A stretch of 64,000 nt of DNA from Roseiarcus sp963741845 (GTDB lineage: Bacteria > Pseudomonadota > Alphaproteobacteria > Rhizobiales > Beijerinckiaceae): NCBI GenBank assembly GCA_963741845.1, contig CAVUJV010000008.1, positions 81,387-145,386 of the forward strand, given 5' to 3'. Below the pieces are notes generated by a model. The model saw only the letters and a program-made list of their open reading frames with translations. It did no database searches and was not told the origin of the DNA. The position numbers were made by a program, and so were the translations under genes. Below, one piece after another: positions 43,098-52,557 of this stretch (positions are counted from its first letter, which is position 1; each line of letters opens with the position of its first letter).

Positions 43098-43212
43098 CCT
43101 TCTCCCTTTGGGAGAAGGTGGCGAACGAAGCTCGCCGGGTGAGGGTTTTTCGCCGCGACGCAATTGCCGGCGGCGGAACCCTCACCCCGACCCTCTCCCT
43201 GAGGGAGAGGGG
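43098..43212. repeat. Nested palindromic intergenic element between convergent genes
   Basis: Three hairpins lie in a row: CCTTCTCCC-TTT-GGGAGAAGG (43098-43118), GGCGA...TCGCC (43120-43136) and CCTCTCCC-TGA-GGGAGAGG (43192-43210). An outer pairing of GTGAGGG with CCCTCAC surrounds the middle. It resembles the common CTCACCCC/CCCTCTCCC palindromic repeats of proteobacteria and probably also ends transcription of the peroxiredoxin gene and the opposing beta-propeller gene. Confidence 0.75.
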
Positions 43213-43215
43213 GAG

Positions 43216-44505
43216 CTACCTCATATTCCCGGTGTGCCCGAGCGAGTAGCGGCCCGGCTGCGGCCACACGGTGAGCCCGTGCGGCATGCCGCCGACCGGG
43301 ATCGTCTTCACCGAACCGTCGGCGGTGTTGAACGCGTAGATCACGCCGTCGTAGCGGCCGGAGAGCCAGAGCCATTTGCCGTCGGGGCTCAGATTGCCCA
43401 TGTCCGGGCTGCCGCCGCCGGGGATGGTCCAGGTCCCGACGACCTTCCGCGTCGCGAAGTCGATCACCGAGACCGAGCCCTCGCCCTTTTTCACGCCCGC
43501 GAGATTGTGCGTGCCGCGATTGGCGACATAGAGCTTCGTGCCGTCGCGGCTCGGATAGAGCCCATGCGCGCCGACCCCTGTCGGGATGAAGCCGATCTCC
43601 TTGAAGGAATCGCCGTCGATCACGACGACGCCGTCCTTCAGCATGTCGGCGACGAAAAAGACCGAGCCGTCCGGCGCGATGCGGATGTCCTGCGGCATGC
43701 CGCCCTTCGACAGCGGCAGCACGCCTTCGAGCGTGTGATGGACGAGATCGATCTTGGCGAGCGCGTTATCGTATTCGCAAGTGAAAATGGCGTAGGCGCC
43801 GTCGGGCGAGAAATCCGCGTGATTGACGCCGGGGCATTTCGGCGTCGCGATATAGCCCTGCAATTCCATCGATTGCGGGTCGCGGAATTCGAGCCGTCGC
43901 ATCGCTTCCGCGACCATGATCGCCGAGCGCCCGTCCGGCGTGAAATAGAGGTTGTAGGAATCGGGCACGTCGATCGCCTTGCCGAGCTTGCCCGTGCGCG
44001 GGTCGATCGGCATGACGTCGGCGTGGCCGCCGCGATAGCTGACGTCGCCCGAGACCCAGAGCGTCTGCAGGTCCCATGAGGGGACGATATGCTGCGGGCT
44101 CGGGATAGCTTTGAGGCTCTCGATGAGCCTGAAGGTCTCGGGGTCGATCACATCGACCTTGCCGGTGATGAGGTTCGGCGAATAGACCCGGTAGAGCTGC
44201 CCCGCGACCGCCGGGCTGAACATGTCCGCCCCGTCCGCCGCGTAGACGTTCTTCGGATCGACCGGCGCGGGCATCGAGAGATTGGCCGGCGGCAGGTCCA
44301 TCGGCTTCTGCGGCCCAAGCTGCTAGGCGGCAAGCTGAAGGAAGTCCGCATCCGTCCGGCCCTGCTCGACCGCGCTGCGGCACACCGAGGCGCAGAAGGC
44401 GGCGTCGGCGCACGCGGTCGGAAGGGTGAAGGACTGCCCGGAGTCGGAGCTTGTGGCGGCGGCCAGAGCGAGGGCCGAAGCGCCGAGAATTCCGCGAAAA
44501 CCCAA
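43216..44505 (-). pseudogene. Secreted YVTN/YncE-type beta-propeller protein with an in-frame TAG
   Basis: A 361-codon open frame (ATG 44301) encodes a seven-bladed propeller with repeats such as GKVDVIDPETFRLIESLKAI, DGVVVIDGDSFKEIGFIPTG and GSVSVIDFATRKVVGTWTIP. It lacks a signal peptide. In the same frame upstream, after a TAG at 44323-44325, is a secretion signal (ILGASALALAAATSSDSGQS) and a Cys-rich segment (CADAAFCASVCRSAVEQGRT), joined through QLGPQKP. The full gene would read LQLAA-TAG-QLGPQKPMDLPP; CAG to TAG is a one-base change. The only upstream start is TTG at 44505. As given, the propeller lacks its export signal unless the amber codon is read through or is an error. Family members are periplasmic, often tied to quinoprotein or metal metabolism. 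Confidence 0.7.
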
Positions 44506-44657
44506 TGTCCAGCCTGCCTAAGACCAAGAGCCGGCCGTGTCCGGCCAAGTCAGGCGCTACGCCTTAGCCGAAAATCCTGACCTGGCGATGAACGGCCCGG
44601 CACAATGGCGAACGCGCCCCGATGGCGCCCGGCCTCCGCATCGCCTATCTTCGCCCC

Positions 44658-47645
44658 ATGACCCAACCCCATCGTCCGGTCGGCCCCGGCGACCATGTCT
44701 TTCTGGTCGACGGATCGTCCTTCGTCTTCCGCGCCTATTACCAGTCGATCCGGCAGGACCAGAAATACAATTACCGCACGGATCGGCTGCCGATCGGCGC
44801 GGTGCGCCTCTTCGCGACCAAGATGCTGCAATTCGTCCGCGAGGGGGCGGCCGGCATCAAGCCGACCCATCTCGCGATCATCTTCGACAAGAGCGAGGAT
44901 TCGTTCCGGCGAAAAATCTATCCGCCCTACAAGAGCCACCGCCCCGACCCGCCGGCCGATCTCGTGCCGCAGTTTCCGCTCATGCGCGCGACGGTCCGCG
45001 CCTTCGGCATGGTCCCGGTCGAGCAGGACGTCTACGAGGCGGACGACCTCATCGCGACCTACGCGAAGCAGGCGCGCGCGGCGGGCGCGGACGTGCTGAT
45101 CGTCTCGGCCGACAAGGACCTGATGCAACTGATCGAGCCCGGGGTCGCGATGTACGATCCGGCCTCGGGCGAGCGCGAGGAGCGGCGGATCGGACCTGAG
45201 GAGGTCGTCGCCTATTTCGGCCTCGGGGCCGACAAGGTCGTGGACATTCAGGCGCTCGCCGGCGATTCGACCGACAACGTGCCGGGCGCGCCGGGCATCG
45301 GCGTGAAGACCGCCGCGCAACTCATCGGCGAATATGGCGACCTCGACACGCTGCTCGCGCGCGCCAGCGAGATCAAGCAGCCCAAGCGCCGCGAGGCGCT
45401 GACCCTGCCCGAGAATGTCGAGCGCATCCGCATCTCGAAATCGCTCGTGCAACTCGTGCGCGACGTTACGCTGGAGACGCCGCTCGAAGCGCTCGCGACG
45501 CCAAAGCTCGACGGCAAGGATCTCGTCGCCTTTTTCAAGGCCATGGAGCTGACGACCCTCACGCGGCGCGTCGCGGAGATGACGGGCGTCGAGGCGTCCT
45601 CCGTCGAGCCGGACCCGCGCTTCGTCGGTCCCGCCGCGTGGCAGGGCAAGGCCGGCGAAGAGGCGCTGGCGCGCGAGCAGGCGGCCGAGGCCGCCGCTGT
45701 GGCGGCGCCGACGCCGGGCGCCGCAGGACAGGCCGCGCCCACCCCCGCCGATCTCGTCGAGCGGAGGCTTGCGGAGGCGCGCGGGCCGATCGACCGCTCC
45801 GCCTATAAAGTCCTGCGCACGGCGGAGGATGTCGCGCCCTGGCTCGCCCGGGCGCATGAGCAGGGCTTTGTCGCCTTCAATGTCGAGACCTCGGAGCCCG
45901 ACCCGCTTCAGGCCGAGCTTGTCGGCTTGTCGCTCGCGCTTCAGCCCGGCGAAGCCGCCTATATCCCGATCGGCCATCGCAACGCGGCGGACAACCTGTT
46001 CGACGGCTCAGGCTTGCTGCCCGGCCAGCTGCCGGAGGATCAGGCGCTTGCGCTCCTGAAGCCGCTCATGGAGGCGCCGGGCGTCGTCAAGATCGGTCAG
46101 AACGTCAAGTTCGACATCCAGGTCCTCGCCCACCGCGGGATCGAGGTTGCGCCGATCGACGACACGATGCTGATCTCCTATGCGCTTGACGCGGGCGCGA
46201 CCGGCGAAAGCCATGATGTGGCGCGGCTTGGGGAGCGCATCCTCGGCCAGAAGCTCACCGCTTTCGCCGATGTCGCAGGTTCAGGCCGCAATTTCGTGGG
46301 CTTCGCGCGCGCGCCCCTCGACCGCGCCGCCGAATACGCCTCCGAGAAGTCCGACGTGGCGTTGCGCCTCTGGCGCGCGCTCAAACCCCGCCTCGTCGCG
46401 GAGCGCGTGACGACGGTTTACGAGACGCTGGAGCGTCCCCTCGTGCCGGTGCTCGCGCGCATGGAGCGGCGCGGCATCGAAGTCGATCGCGAAATGCTGT
46501 CGCGGCTCGCGGGCGATTTCGCGCAAGGCATGGCGCGGCTCGAGGATGAAATCACCAAAATGGTCGGCGCGCCCTTCAACCTCGGCTCGCCGAAACAGCT
46601 CGGCGACATCCTGTTCGGGCAGATGGGGCTTCCGGGAGGAAAGCGCACAGCGACCGGCGCATGGTCCACCTCCGCCAGCGTGCTCGAAGACCTCGCCGAG
46701 CAGGGTCACGCATTTCCCGCGCGCATTCTCGAATGGCGGCAGATCTCGAAGCTGAAATCGACTTACGCCGATGCGCTGCCGGGCTTTGTCAATCCTTCGA
46801 CAGGCCGCGTGCACACCGCCTTCGCGCTCGCCGCGACGACGACGGGGCGGCTCTCGTCATCGGAACCCAACCTGCAGAACATACCCATCCGCACCGAGGA
46901 GGGGCGAAAAATCCGCCGCGCCTTCGTGGCGCCGAAGGGTCATAAGCTCGTCTCCGCCGACTACAGCCAGATCGAGCTGCGCGTCCTCGCCCATATCGCG
47001 GACATTCCGGCGCTGAAGAAGGCCTTCTCGGAAGGGCTCGACATCCACGCGATGACGGCGTCCGAAATGTTCGGCGTGCCGATCGAGGGCATGCCGAGCG
47101 AAGTGCGCCGCCGCGCCAAGGCGATCAATTTCGGCATCATCTACGGCATCTCGGCCTTCGGGCTCGCGAACCAGCTCGGCATCCCGCGCGAGGAGGCGGG
47201 CGCCTATATCCGCAAATATTTCGAGCGCTTCCCCGGCATCCGCGACTACATGGAGGCGACGAAGAAGACCGCGCGCGCCAACGGCTACGTGACGACGATC
47301 TTCGGGCGCAAATGCCACTATCCGCGCATCAACGCCTCGAACGTCTCCGAGCGCGCCTTCAACGAGCGCGCCGCGATCAACGCGCCGATTCAGGGCTCAG
47401 CCGCCGACATCATCCGCCGCGCCATGGTGCGCATGGACGACGCGCTGGCGCGCGCAAAGCTGTCGGCGCGGATGCTGTTGCAGGTGCACGACGAACTCGT
47501 GTTCGAAGTCCCGGACGCCGAGGTCGAGGCGACTCTGCCGGTCGTCAGGAAAGTGATGGTCGAGGCGCCCGAGCCCGCGATGAAGCTGCATGTGCCGTTG
47601 CAGGTCGACGCCCGCGCCGCCCGGAACTGGGACGAGGCGCATTAG
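44658..47645 (+). CDS. polA: DNA polymerase I
   Basis: PolA fills repair and Okazaki gaps. The 995-residue product has a 5'-3' exonuclease (LVDGSSFVFRAYYQSIRQDQ, FDKSEDSFRRKIYPPYKSHR, VYEADDLIATYAKQA, VSADKDLMQLIEPG). A 3'-5' exonuclease-like domain spans about residues 385-590. The family A polymerase domain follows (TTGRLSSSEPNLQNIPIRTE, SADYSQIELRVLAHIADIPA, RRRAKAINFGIIYGISAFG, LLQVHDELVFEVP). In exo motif I the usual Asp reads Asn (VAFNVETSEPDPLQAELVGL, about N408), while the Glu and motifs II (QNVKFD) and III (YASEKSD) are kept, so proofreading may be weakened. The ATG at 44658 begins MTQPHRPVGPGDHVFLVDG. Confidence 0.95.
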   Translation: MTQPHRPVGPGDHVFLVDGSSFVFRAYYQSIRQDQKYNYRTDRLPIGAVRLFATKMLQFVREGAAGIKPTHLAIIFDKSEDSFRRKIYPPYKSHRPDPPADLVPQFPLMRATVRAFGMVPVEQDVYEADDLIATYAKQARAAGADVLIVSADKDLMQLIEPGVAMYDPASGEREERRIGPEEVVAYFGLGADKVVDIQALAGDSTDNVPGAPGIGVKTAAQLIGEYGDLDTLLARASEIKQPKRREALTLPENVERIRISKSLVQLVRDVTLETPLEALATPKLDGKDLVAFFKAMELTTLTRRVAEMTGVEASSVEPDPRFVGPAAWQGKAGEEALAREQAAEAAAVAAPTPGAAGQAAPTPADLVERRLAEARGPIDRSAYKVLRTAEDVAPWLARAHEQGFVAFNVETSEPDPLQAELVGLSLALQPGEAAYIPIGHRNAADNLFDGSGLLPGQLPEDQALALLKPLMEAPGVVKIGQNVKFDIQVLAHRGIEVAPIDDTMLISYALDAGATGESHDVARLGERILGQKLTAFADVAGSGRNFVGFARAPLDRAAEYASEKSDVALRLWRALKPRLVAERVTTVYETLERPLVPVLARMERRGIEVDREMLSRLAGDFAQGMARLEDEITKMVGAPFNLGSPKQLGDILFGQMGLPGGKRTATGAWSTSASVLEDLAEQGHAFPARILEWRQISKLKSTYADALPGFVNPSTGRVHTAFALAATTTGRLSSSEPNLQNIPIRTEEGRKIRRAFVAPKGHKLVSADYSQIELRVLAHIADIPALKKAFSEGLDIHAMTASEMFGVPIEGMPSEVRRRAKAINFGIIYGISAFGLANQLGIPREEAGAYIRKYFERFPGIRDYMEATKKTARANGYVTTIFGRKCHYPRINASNVSERAFNERAAINAPIQGSAADIIRRAMVRMDDALARAKLSARMLLQVHDELVFEVPDAEVEATLPVVRKVMVEAPEPAMKLHVPLQVDARAARNWDEAH

Positions 47646-47665
47646 CCACACTTGGTCAGGCCATC

Positions 47666-47709
47666 GCCCCAATCTGGGGCGCGCGTCCCCTCTCCCGTAC
47701 GGGAGAGGG
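47666..47709. terminator. Hairpins between convergent polA and purH
   Basis: A short stem GCCCC-AATCT-GGGGC (47666-47680) is followed by a perfect 22-bp palindrome CCCTCTCCCGTACGGGAGAGG plus G (47688-47709). They lie between the polA stop (47645) and the purH stop (47717), so they are placed for termination in both directions, though no T-run follows. Confidence 0.6.
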
Positions 47710-47716
47710 ATCGCGC

Positions 47717-49317
47717 TCAGTGCCGGAAGTGGCGCATGCCGGTGAAGACCATCGCGATTCCCGCCTCGTCCGCCGCGGCGATCACTTCCGCGTCGCGCAT
47801 CGAGCCGCCGGGCTGGATGACCGCGGTCGCGCCCGCCTCGATCGCGGAGACAAGCCCGTCGGCGAAGGGGAAGAAGGCGTCGGAGGCGACGACCGATCCG
47901 TTGGTGCGCGGCTCCGGCCAGCCCGCGGCTTTCGCCGCGTCCTCGGCCTTGCGGGCGGCGACGCGCGCCGAATCGACGCGCGACATCTGCCCGGCGCCGA
48001 TCCCCGCCGTCGAGCCGTCCTTCACATAGACGATGGCGTTCGACTTCACGTGCTTGGCGACCCGCCAGGCCATGCGCAGGTCCGCCATCTCGGCGTTCGT
48101 CGGGGCGCGCTTCGTCACGACCTTGAGGTCGGATTCGTCGATGGCGCCGCTGTCGCGGTCCTGCACCAGCAGGCCGCCCGACACGGAGCGCACGGTGAGG
48201 CTCTTCGCCCGAGGGTCCGGGAGGGCGCCCGCGATGAGCAGGCGCAGGTTCTTCTTCGCTCCGACGATCGCGAGCGCCTCCTCGTCGGCCTCGGGCGCGA
48301 TGATGACCTCGGTGAAGATCTCGACGATCTTCTTCGCCGCCGCTGCGTCGAGCTTGCGGTTCAGCGCCACGATGCCGCCGAAGGCCGAGACCGGATCGGT
48401 CGCGAGCGCCTTCTCGTAGGCCTCGAGCAGCGTCGCGCCGAGCGCGACGCCGCAGGGGTTGGCATGCTTGATGATCGCCACGGCCGCGCTTGTCGCCGGG
48501 TCGAACTCGGCGACGAGCTCGTAGGCCGCGTCGGTATCGTTGATGTTGTTGTACGAAAGCTCCTTGCCCTGCGCCTGCACGGCGGTCGCGACGCCGGGGC
48601 GCGCGTCGGCGGTGAGGTAGAGCGCGGCGGTCTGATGCGGGTTCTCGCCGTAGCGCAGCGCGCCGAATTTCTCGTGCAGCACGCCGCCGAAGGCGCGCCA
48701 TTTCGGGGCGGCCTCGCCGATCTCGCCGGCGAGCCAGTTGGAGATGGCGGCGTCATAGGCCGCTGTGCGGGCGTAAGCCTTCTGCGCCATGCGGCGGCGG
48801 AAGGCGAGGCTCGTCCCCCCGTCGTTGCGCGCGAATTCTTCGAGGAGCGCGGCGTAATCGGCGACGTCCACGATCACCGCGACGTCCCCGTGATTCTTGG
48901 CGGCGCCCGGATCATCGCCGGGCCGCCGATGTCGATGTTCTCGATCTTCTCCTCGAACGCGGCGCCCCGCCTCAACGTCTCCTCGAAGGGGTAGAGATTG
49001 ACGATGAGCAGGTCGATCGGCGCGATATCGTTGGCGATCATCGCCGCCTGGTGGGCCGGTTCGGAGCGCACCGCGAGCAGCCCGCCGTGCACGCGCGGAT
49101 GCAGCGTCTTGATCCGCCCGTCCATCATCTCGGGAAAGCCGGTGACCTGCGAAACGTCGGTGACCGCGACCCCCGCCGCGGCAAGCGCCGCCGCCGTGCC
49201 GCCGGTCGAGAGGATCTCGATCCCGCGCGCCGCGAGCGCCTTGCCGAGCTCGACAAGTCCCGTCTTGTCCGAAACCGAGACGAGCGCCCGCCCGACCTTG
49301 ACGACATCCGTGGCCAT
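47717..49317 (-). pseudogene. purH: Bifunctional AICAR transformylase/IMP cyclohydrolase PurH, frame broken by one base
   Basis: PurH carries out the last two steps of IMP synthesis. The N-terminal IMP cyclohydrolase frame (start MATDVVKVGRALVSVSDKTG, ATG at 49317) has ARGIEILSTGGTAAALAAAG, MMDGRIKTLHPRVHGGLLA and ENIDIGGPAMIRA, then shifts. The second frame resumes at VIVDVADYAALLEEFARNDG and has the transformylase blocks LRYGENPHQTAALYLT, KHANPCGVALG and AFGGIVALNRKLD, ending DEAGIAMVFTGMRHFRH. Adding one G near 48903-48906 restores AMIRAAAKNHGDVAVIVDVA. The two halves together have the normal length of about 530 residues. Purine synthesis depends on this gene, so a missing base in the assembly is more likely than true loss. 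Confidence 0.92.
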
Positions 49318-49496
49318 GTCAGCCCGCTCCCGCGCCTCAGAAAATTGCTGCGGCGCAATAGCACGGTTCGGCGTGGGTCGGAACGCCTTCGGACGCCAAA
49401 AAGGAAATGAGCGCCGCCGCGGCCTTTTTCGCGCGGCGCGGCGCCATTTCGTCGACTTGCGCGTATAAAGGACAAACGAACAGGATGGAGACAGCC

Positions 49497-49745
49497 ATGT
49501 TGAAAGCCATCGCCCTCATCGGTCTCGGCGCGGTTCTCGCACTCCCCGCGCCGGCGGCCGTCGCCCAGAGCGGAACGACCTCAGGCTACGGGACGCAAAG
49601 CTATGGCAACGGACCGCGCGTGCCGACCCAAAGCCTGTCGCCTTTCGATCGGTCCTGGAACTTCAACAACCAAAGCAAGCGGCAGGCTCGGGCGGGCGCA
49701 TCGTGGATGCGCGAGCATCACAAGAGTTTCCCGACGCCGTGGTGA
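49497..49745 (+). CDS. Small secreted protein of unknown function
   Basis: The 82-residue product has a clear signal peptide (LKAIALIGLGAVLALPAPAA with a cleavage-like AVAQS). A short mature part rich in Gly, Ser, Tyr, Asn and Gln follows (GTTSGYGTQSYGNGPRVPTQ), ending ASWMREHHKSFPTPW. I do not recognise the family. The ATG at 49497 has GGAG 6 nt upstream; ATG 49485 is in frame but poorly placed. It is convergent with rsmB (42-bp gap). Composition and ribosome binding site support a real gene. Confidence 0.65.
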   Translation: MLKAIALIGLGAVLALPAPAAVAQSGTTSGYGTQSYGNGPRVPTQSLSPFDRSWNFNNQSKRQARAGASWMREHHKSFPTPW

Positions 49746-49787
49746 GAGGGAGCCGTCCCTTTTTCCGATTGCCGGAAGAAGGGGCGA

Positions 49788-51125
49788 TTACCCTGTCTTG
49801 ACGAATCGCGCCGCGAAAAACCCGTCGAGGCCCGAGCGGCGCGGGTCGTCGGCCCAAAGATGGCAGGGGAGCGCCCTGAGGTCGCCCTCCGGCGTAAGGC
49901 ATTCCTTCAAGCCCCCGATCTCGTCCGCGCGAATGGGTTCGCGACGCACATCGGGATTGCGCCTCAGGAGCGCCGCCGCCTGTTGCTCGCCTTCCTCGGG
50001 TTCGAGCGAGCAGGTGCAATAGACGAGGCGGCCGCCGGACTTCGTGACCGTCACCGCCTTGTCGATGAGCTGGCTTTGCAGTCTTGTGAGGCCTGACAGT
50101 TCGCTTGGGCGTTTCGTCCACGCCACGTCCGGATGGCGGCGGATTGTCCCGGTCGCCATGCAGGGCGCGTCAACCAGAACCGCGTCGAAGGGCGCCGCGT
50201 TGAAATTCAGCGCGTCCGCCACGACGATCTCGCATTCGAGTCTCAGCCGCTCGAAATTCGCCGCCAGAACCTTGAGCCGCTCGGCGGATCGGTCGACCGT
50301 GGTGACGCTCGCGCCCGCCGCCGCGAGTTCCGCGCTTTTTCCGCCCGGCGCCGCGCACAGGTCGGCGATTCTCATGCCTGGGCCCGGATCGAGGAGCCGC
50401 GCCGGAAGCGCCGCGGCGGCGTCCTGCACCCACCATTCCCCTTCCGCATAACCGTCGAGTTCGGCAATCCGGGCATGGGTGTCGAGCCGCACCGAGCCCG
50501 TCGGGAGCACGATTCCGCCGAGCCTTCGCGCCCAGGCCTCCGGGTCGCTCTTGACGCTGACGTCGAGCGTCGGCTCGAAGCGATTGGCCTTGGCGATCGC
50601 CCGCGCCATCGCTTCCCCGTAAGTCGCGCGCCATCGCGCGGCGAGCCAGGGGGGCGTGTCGTCGTCGAGCGGGTCGGAGGCGCTGAGGATCTGGTCGCGC
50701 TCGCGGGCGATCCCCCGCAGGACGGCGTTGACCAGGCCGGCGAAGGGCGCGCTTGCGGTTTCCGCCCGCGCCGCCCGGACTGCCAGATCGACCGCGGCGT
50801 GGTCGGGAAGGTCGAGGAACAGGACCTGCGCCGCGCCGACGACAAGCGTCCATTCGAGCGCGCCGCTGCGCTTCGGCATGCCTTTTTCGAGCCGCTCGGC
50901 CAGCGCCTTGCGGATCGTGCCGAGGCGTCTCAGCGCGACCGTGGCGATCGAGCGGGCGAGCGCGGCATCGCGCGGATCAACGCTCGGGCCGCGCAGCGCG
51001 AGGTCCGAGGCGAGCCTCTCTTCGAGCGGGCGCGCATGCGTCACCGCTTCCGCGATCGCGCGGGCGGCGGCGATACGTGCGTTAAGGCCGGGCGCCGGCG
51101 GTTCGGGCGCCGCCGGCCGGCCCAT
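49788..51125 (-). CDS. rsmB: RsmB/NOP2-family rRNA cytosine-5 methyltransferase
   Basis: The 445-residue product has the NusB-like N-terminal domain (AAARAIAEAVTHARPLEERL ... GAAQVLFLDLPDHAAVDLAV). The methyltransferase domain follows, with SAM motif RIADLCAAPGGKSAELAAAG, the PC motif VLVDAPCMATGTIRRHPDVA and the TC motif VYCTCSLEPEEGEQQAAALL. The two catalytic cysteines (APC, CTC) are present. It methylates 16S rRNA C967 in E. coli RsmB. I use the ATG at 51123-51125 (MGRPAAPEPPAP) with GAGGTGG upstream; ATG 51176 is an alternative. It is divergent from the DUF1674 gene, a common alphaproteobacterial pairing. Confidence 0.92.
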   Translation of the reverse strand: MGRPAAPEPPAPGLNARIAAARAIAEAVTHARPLEERLASDLALRGPSVDPRDAALARSIATVALRRLGTIRKALAERLEKGMPKRSGALEWTLVVGAAQVLFLDLPDHAAVDLAVRAARAETASAPFAGLVNAVLRGIARERDQILSASDPLDDDTPPWLAARWRATYGEAMARAIAKANRFEPTLDVSVKSDPEAWARRLGGIVLPTGSVRLDTHARIAELDGYAEGEWWVQDAAAALPARLLDPGPGMRIADLCAAPGGKSAELAAAGASVTTVDRSAERLKVLAANFERLRLECEIVVADALNFNAAPFDAVLVDAPCMATGTIRRHPDVAWTKRPSELSGLTRLQSQLIDKAVTVTKSGGRLVYCTCSLEPEEGEQQAAALLRRNPDVRREPIRADEIGGLKECLTPEGDLRALPCHLWADDPRRSGLDGFFAARFVKTG

Positions 51126-51374
51126 GTTGAAACCACCTCGCTGCTGTCGCGCCAAACGAGCCTCTAAACGAATCATGCCTCGCGCCTGCCCCACTCACAA
51201 AACTTAACGGAAAATCACGTGTGGGGCTTGCGTCGGGCTGTTTGCCGCGACTTCGGCCGAAAAGCGACCGGCTTCGAACGGCGTCGCGCCGTCATGATTG
51301 GATTTTACGGCGAATTTGAAGCGGGAGCGGGCCCGACTGGAGCCAGGGGAGCCGGAGCGCTAAGATGAAAGTCC

Positions 51375-51566
51375 ATGACCGACACGAACGATCCGCAGGA
51401 CAAGCCCAGAAAGCTCCCGGAAGCCGCCTTGCGCGCATTGGCCGAAGCCGAGGCGCGCCGCGCAAAGCCGACGCCCGAACGCCCCCGCGAGCTCGGCGGC
51501 CGCGACGGCCCCGAGCCGGTCCGCTACGGCGACTGGGAAGTGAAGGGCATCGCGAGCGATTTCTGA
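51375..51566 (+). CDS. DUF1674 protein, SDHAF4-like succinate dehydrogenase assembly factor
   Basis: The 63-residue product ends in the DUF1674 signature GRDGPEPVRYGDWEVKGIAS DF, which is also the C-terminus of mitochondrial SDHAF4. The N-terminal half is charged and Ala/Glu-rich (LPEAALRALAEAEARRAKPT). SDHAF4 promotes assembly of the flavinylated SDH subunit; a similar role is likely here. The ATG at 51375 follows weak upstream signals. The gene stands alone, divergent from rsmB with a 250-bp AT-moderate spacer. Confidence 0.9.
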   Translation: MTDTNDPQDKPRKLPEAALRALAEAEARRAKPTPERPRELGGRDGPEPVRYGDWEVKGIASDF

Positions 51567-51591
51567 GGCGCCGCCGGCGCGCGTTTCGTTC

Positions 51592-52494
51592 TCAGCCCCT
51601 CGCTGCCTCCACCCATTCGGCGAAACCGCCGATCTCCCGGATGAAGATCGGCATCAGCGCCTCGCTGAATTCGTGGCCCATGCCGGGAACGATCGTGAGC
51701 TTCGCGCCGGGGATGCTCCGCGCCGTATCCTCGCCATGCTCCACCGGCACGACCGGATCGTCCTTGCCATGCAGCACGAGGGCGGGAATTTCGAGCGCGG
51801 CGAGCCGCGCGTTGCGGGGCTCGGCCGTGATGATCGCGGCCATCTGGCGGGCCGCGGCGGGCGGGTCGAAGGGCGTGTAGTCGATGCTGCGGCCGAGATG
51901 GGCGGCGAGCTCCGAATCGCTCGGCGCGAATCCGGCGCCCGAAATCGCGCGCACGGCGGTCATTGCGGTCTTGAGCCGGTCCTCCCGGCTCGCGCTCGCG
52001 GGAACATTCATCAGCGTCTTCATCGCCTCCGGGTCCGGGGGCGGAAGACCGCGCCGCGCGGTGCTCGACATGATCGAGATGAGGCTCCGCGTCTTCTCCG
52101 GACGACGGATCGCGACGAGCTGCGCGATCATCCCGCCCATCGAGGCGCCGACGACATGCGCCTTTTCGATCCCGAGCGCGCCGAGCAGCGCGACGGCGTC
52201 GTCCGCCATGTCGTCGAGCGCGTAGGGAGCCTCGACCCGCTCGCCCCGCATCCGCTTCGCCAGGATCTCGCGGATGTCGGGGGCGCCGAGTTCGCTCAGA
52301 TGGGTCGAGCGGCCGATGTCGCGGTTGTCGAAACGGACGACCCGGAAGCCCTTGCCCAAAAGCCCGTCGCAGAGCGAATCCGGCCAGCCGGTCAGCGGCG
52401 TGTTGTGACCATGAATCAGCAGGATGACGGGATCGCCCTCGCGGCCGAGGCTTTCGTAAGCGATCTCGATATCGTTGGCGCGGACCGCTGGCAT
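51592..52494 (-). CDS. Alpha/beta-fold hydrolase
   Basis: The 300-residue product has the alpha/beta hydrolase fold. The oxyanion region is VILLIHGHNTPLTGWPDSLC, the Asp-bearing turn is VVRFDNRDIGRSTHLSELG, the nucleophile elbow is VVGASMGGMIAQLVAIRRPE (Ser at about residue 117), the acid is in LVLHGKDDPVVPVEHGE, and the His is in PGMGHEFSEALMP. This matches the esterase/aclacinomycin methylesterase-like group. The substrate is unknown; no pathway genes are adjacent. The ATG at 52492-52494 begins MPAVRANDIEIAYESLG. Confidence 0.88.
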   Translation of the reverse strand: MPAVRANDIEIAYESLGREGDPVILLIHGHNTPLTGWPDSLCDGLLGKGFRVVRFDNRDIGRSTHLSELGAPDIREILAKRMRGERVEAPYALDDMADDAVALLGALGIEKAHVVGASMGGMIAQLVAIRRPEKTRSLISIMSSTARRGLPPPDPEAMKTLMNVPASASREDRLKTAMTAVRAISGAGFAPSDSELAAHLGRSIDYTPFDPPAAARQMAAIITAEPRNARLAALEIPALVLHGKDDPVVPVEHGEDTARSIPGAKLTIVPGMGHEFSEALMPIFIREIGGFAEWVEAARG

Positions 52495-52557
52495 GGAGGC
52501 GTCCTTCGTTGAGGGCGGAATGGGAGCATGGAGGCGGGCGGGGCTGGGATCGCGCGT

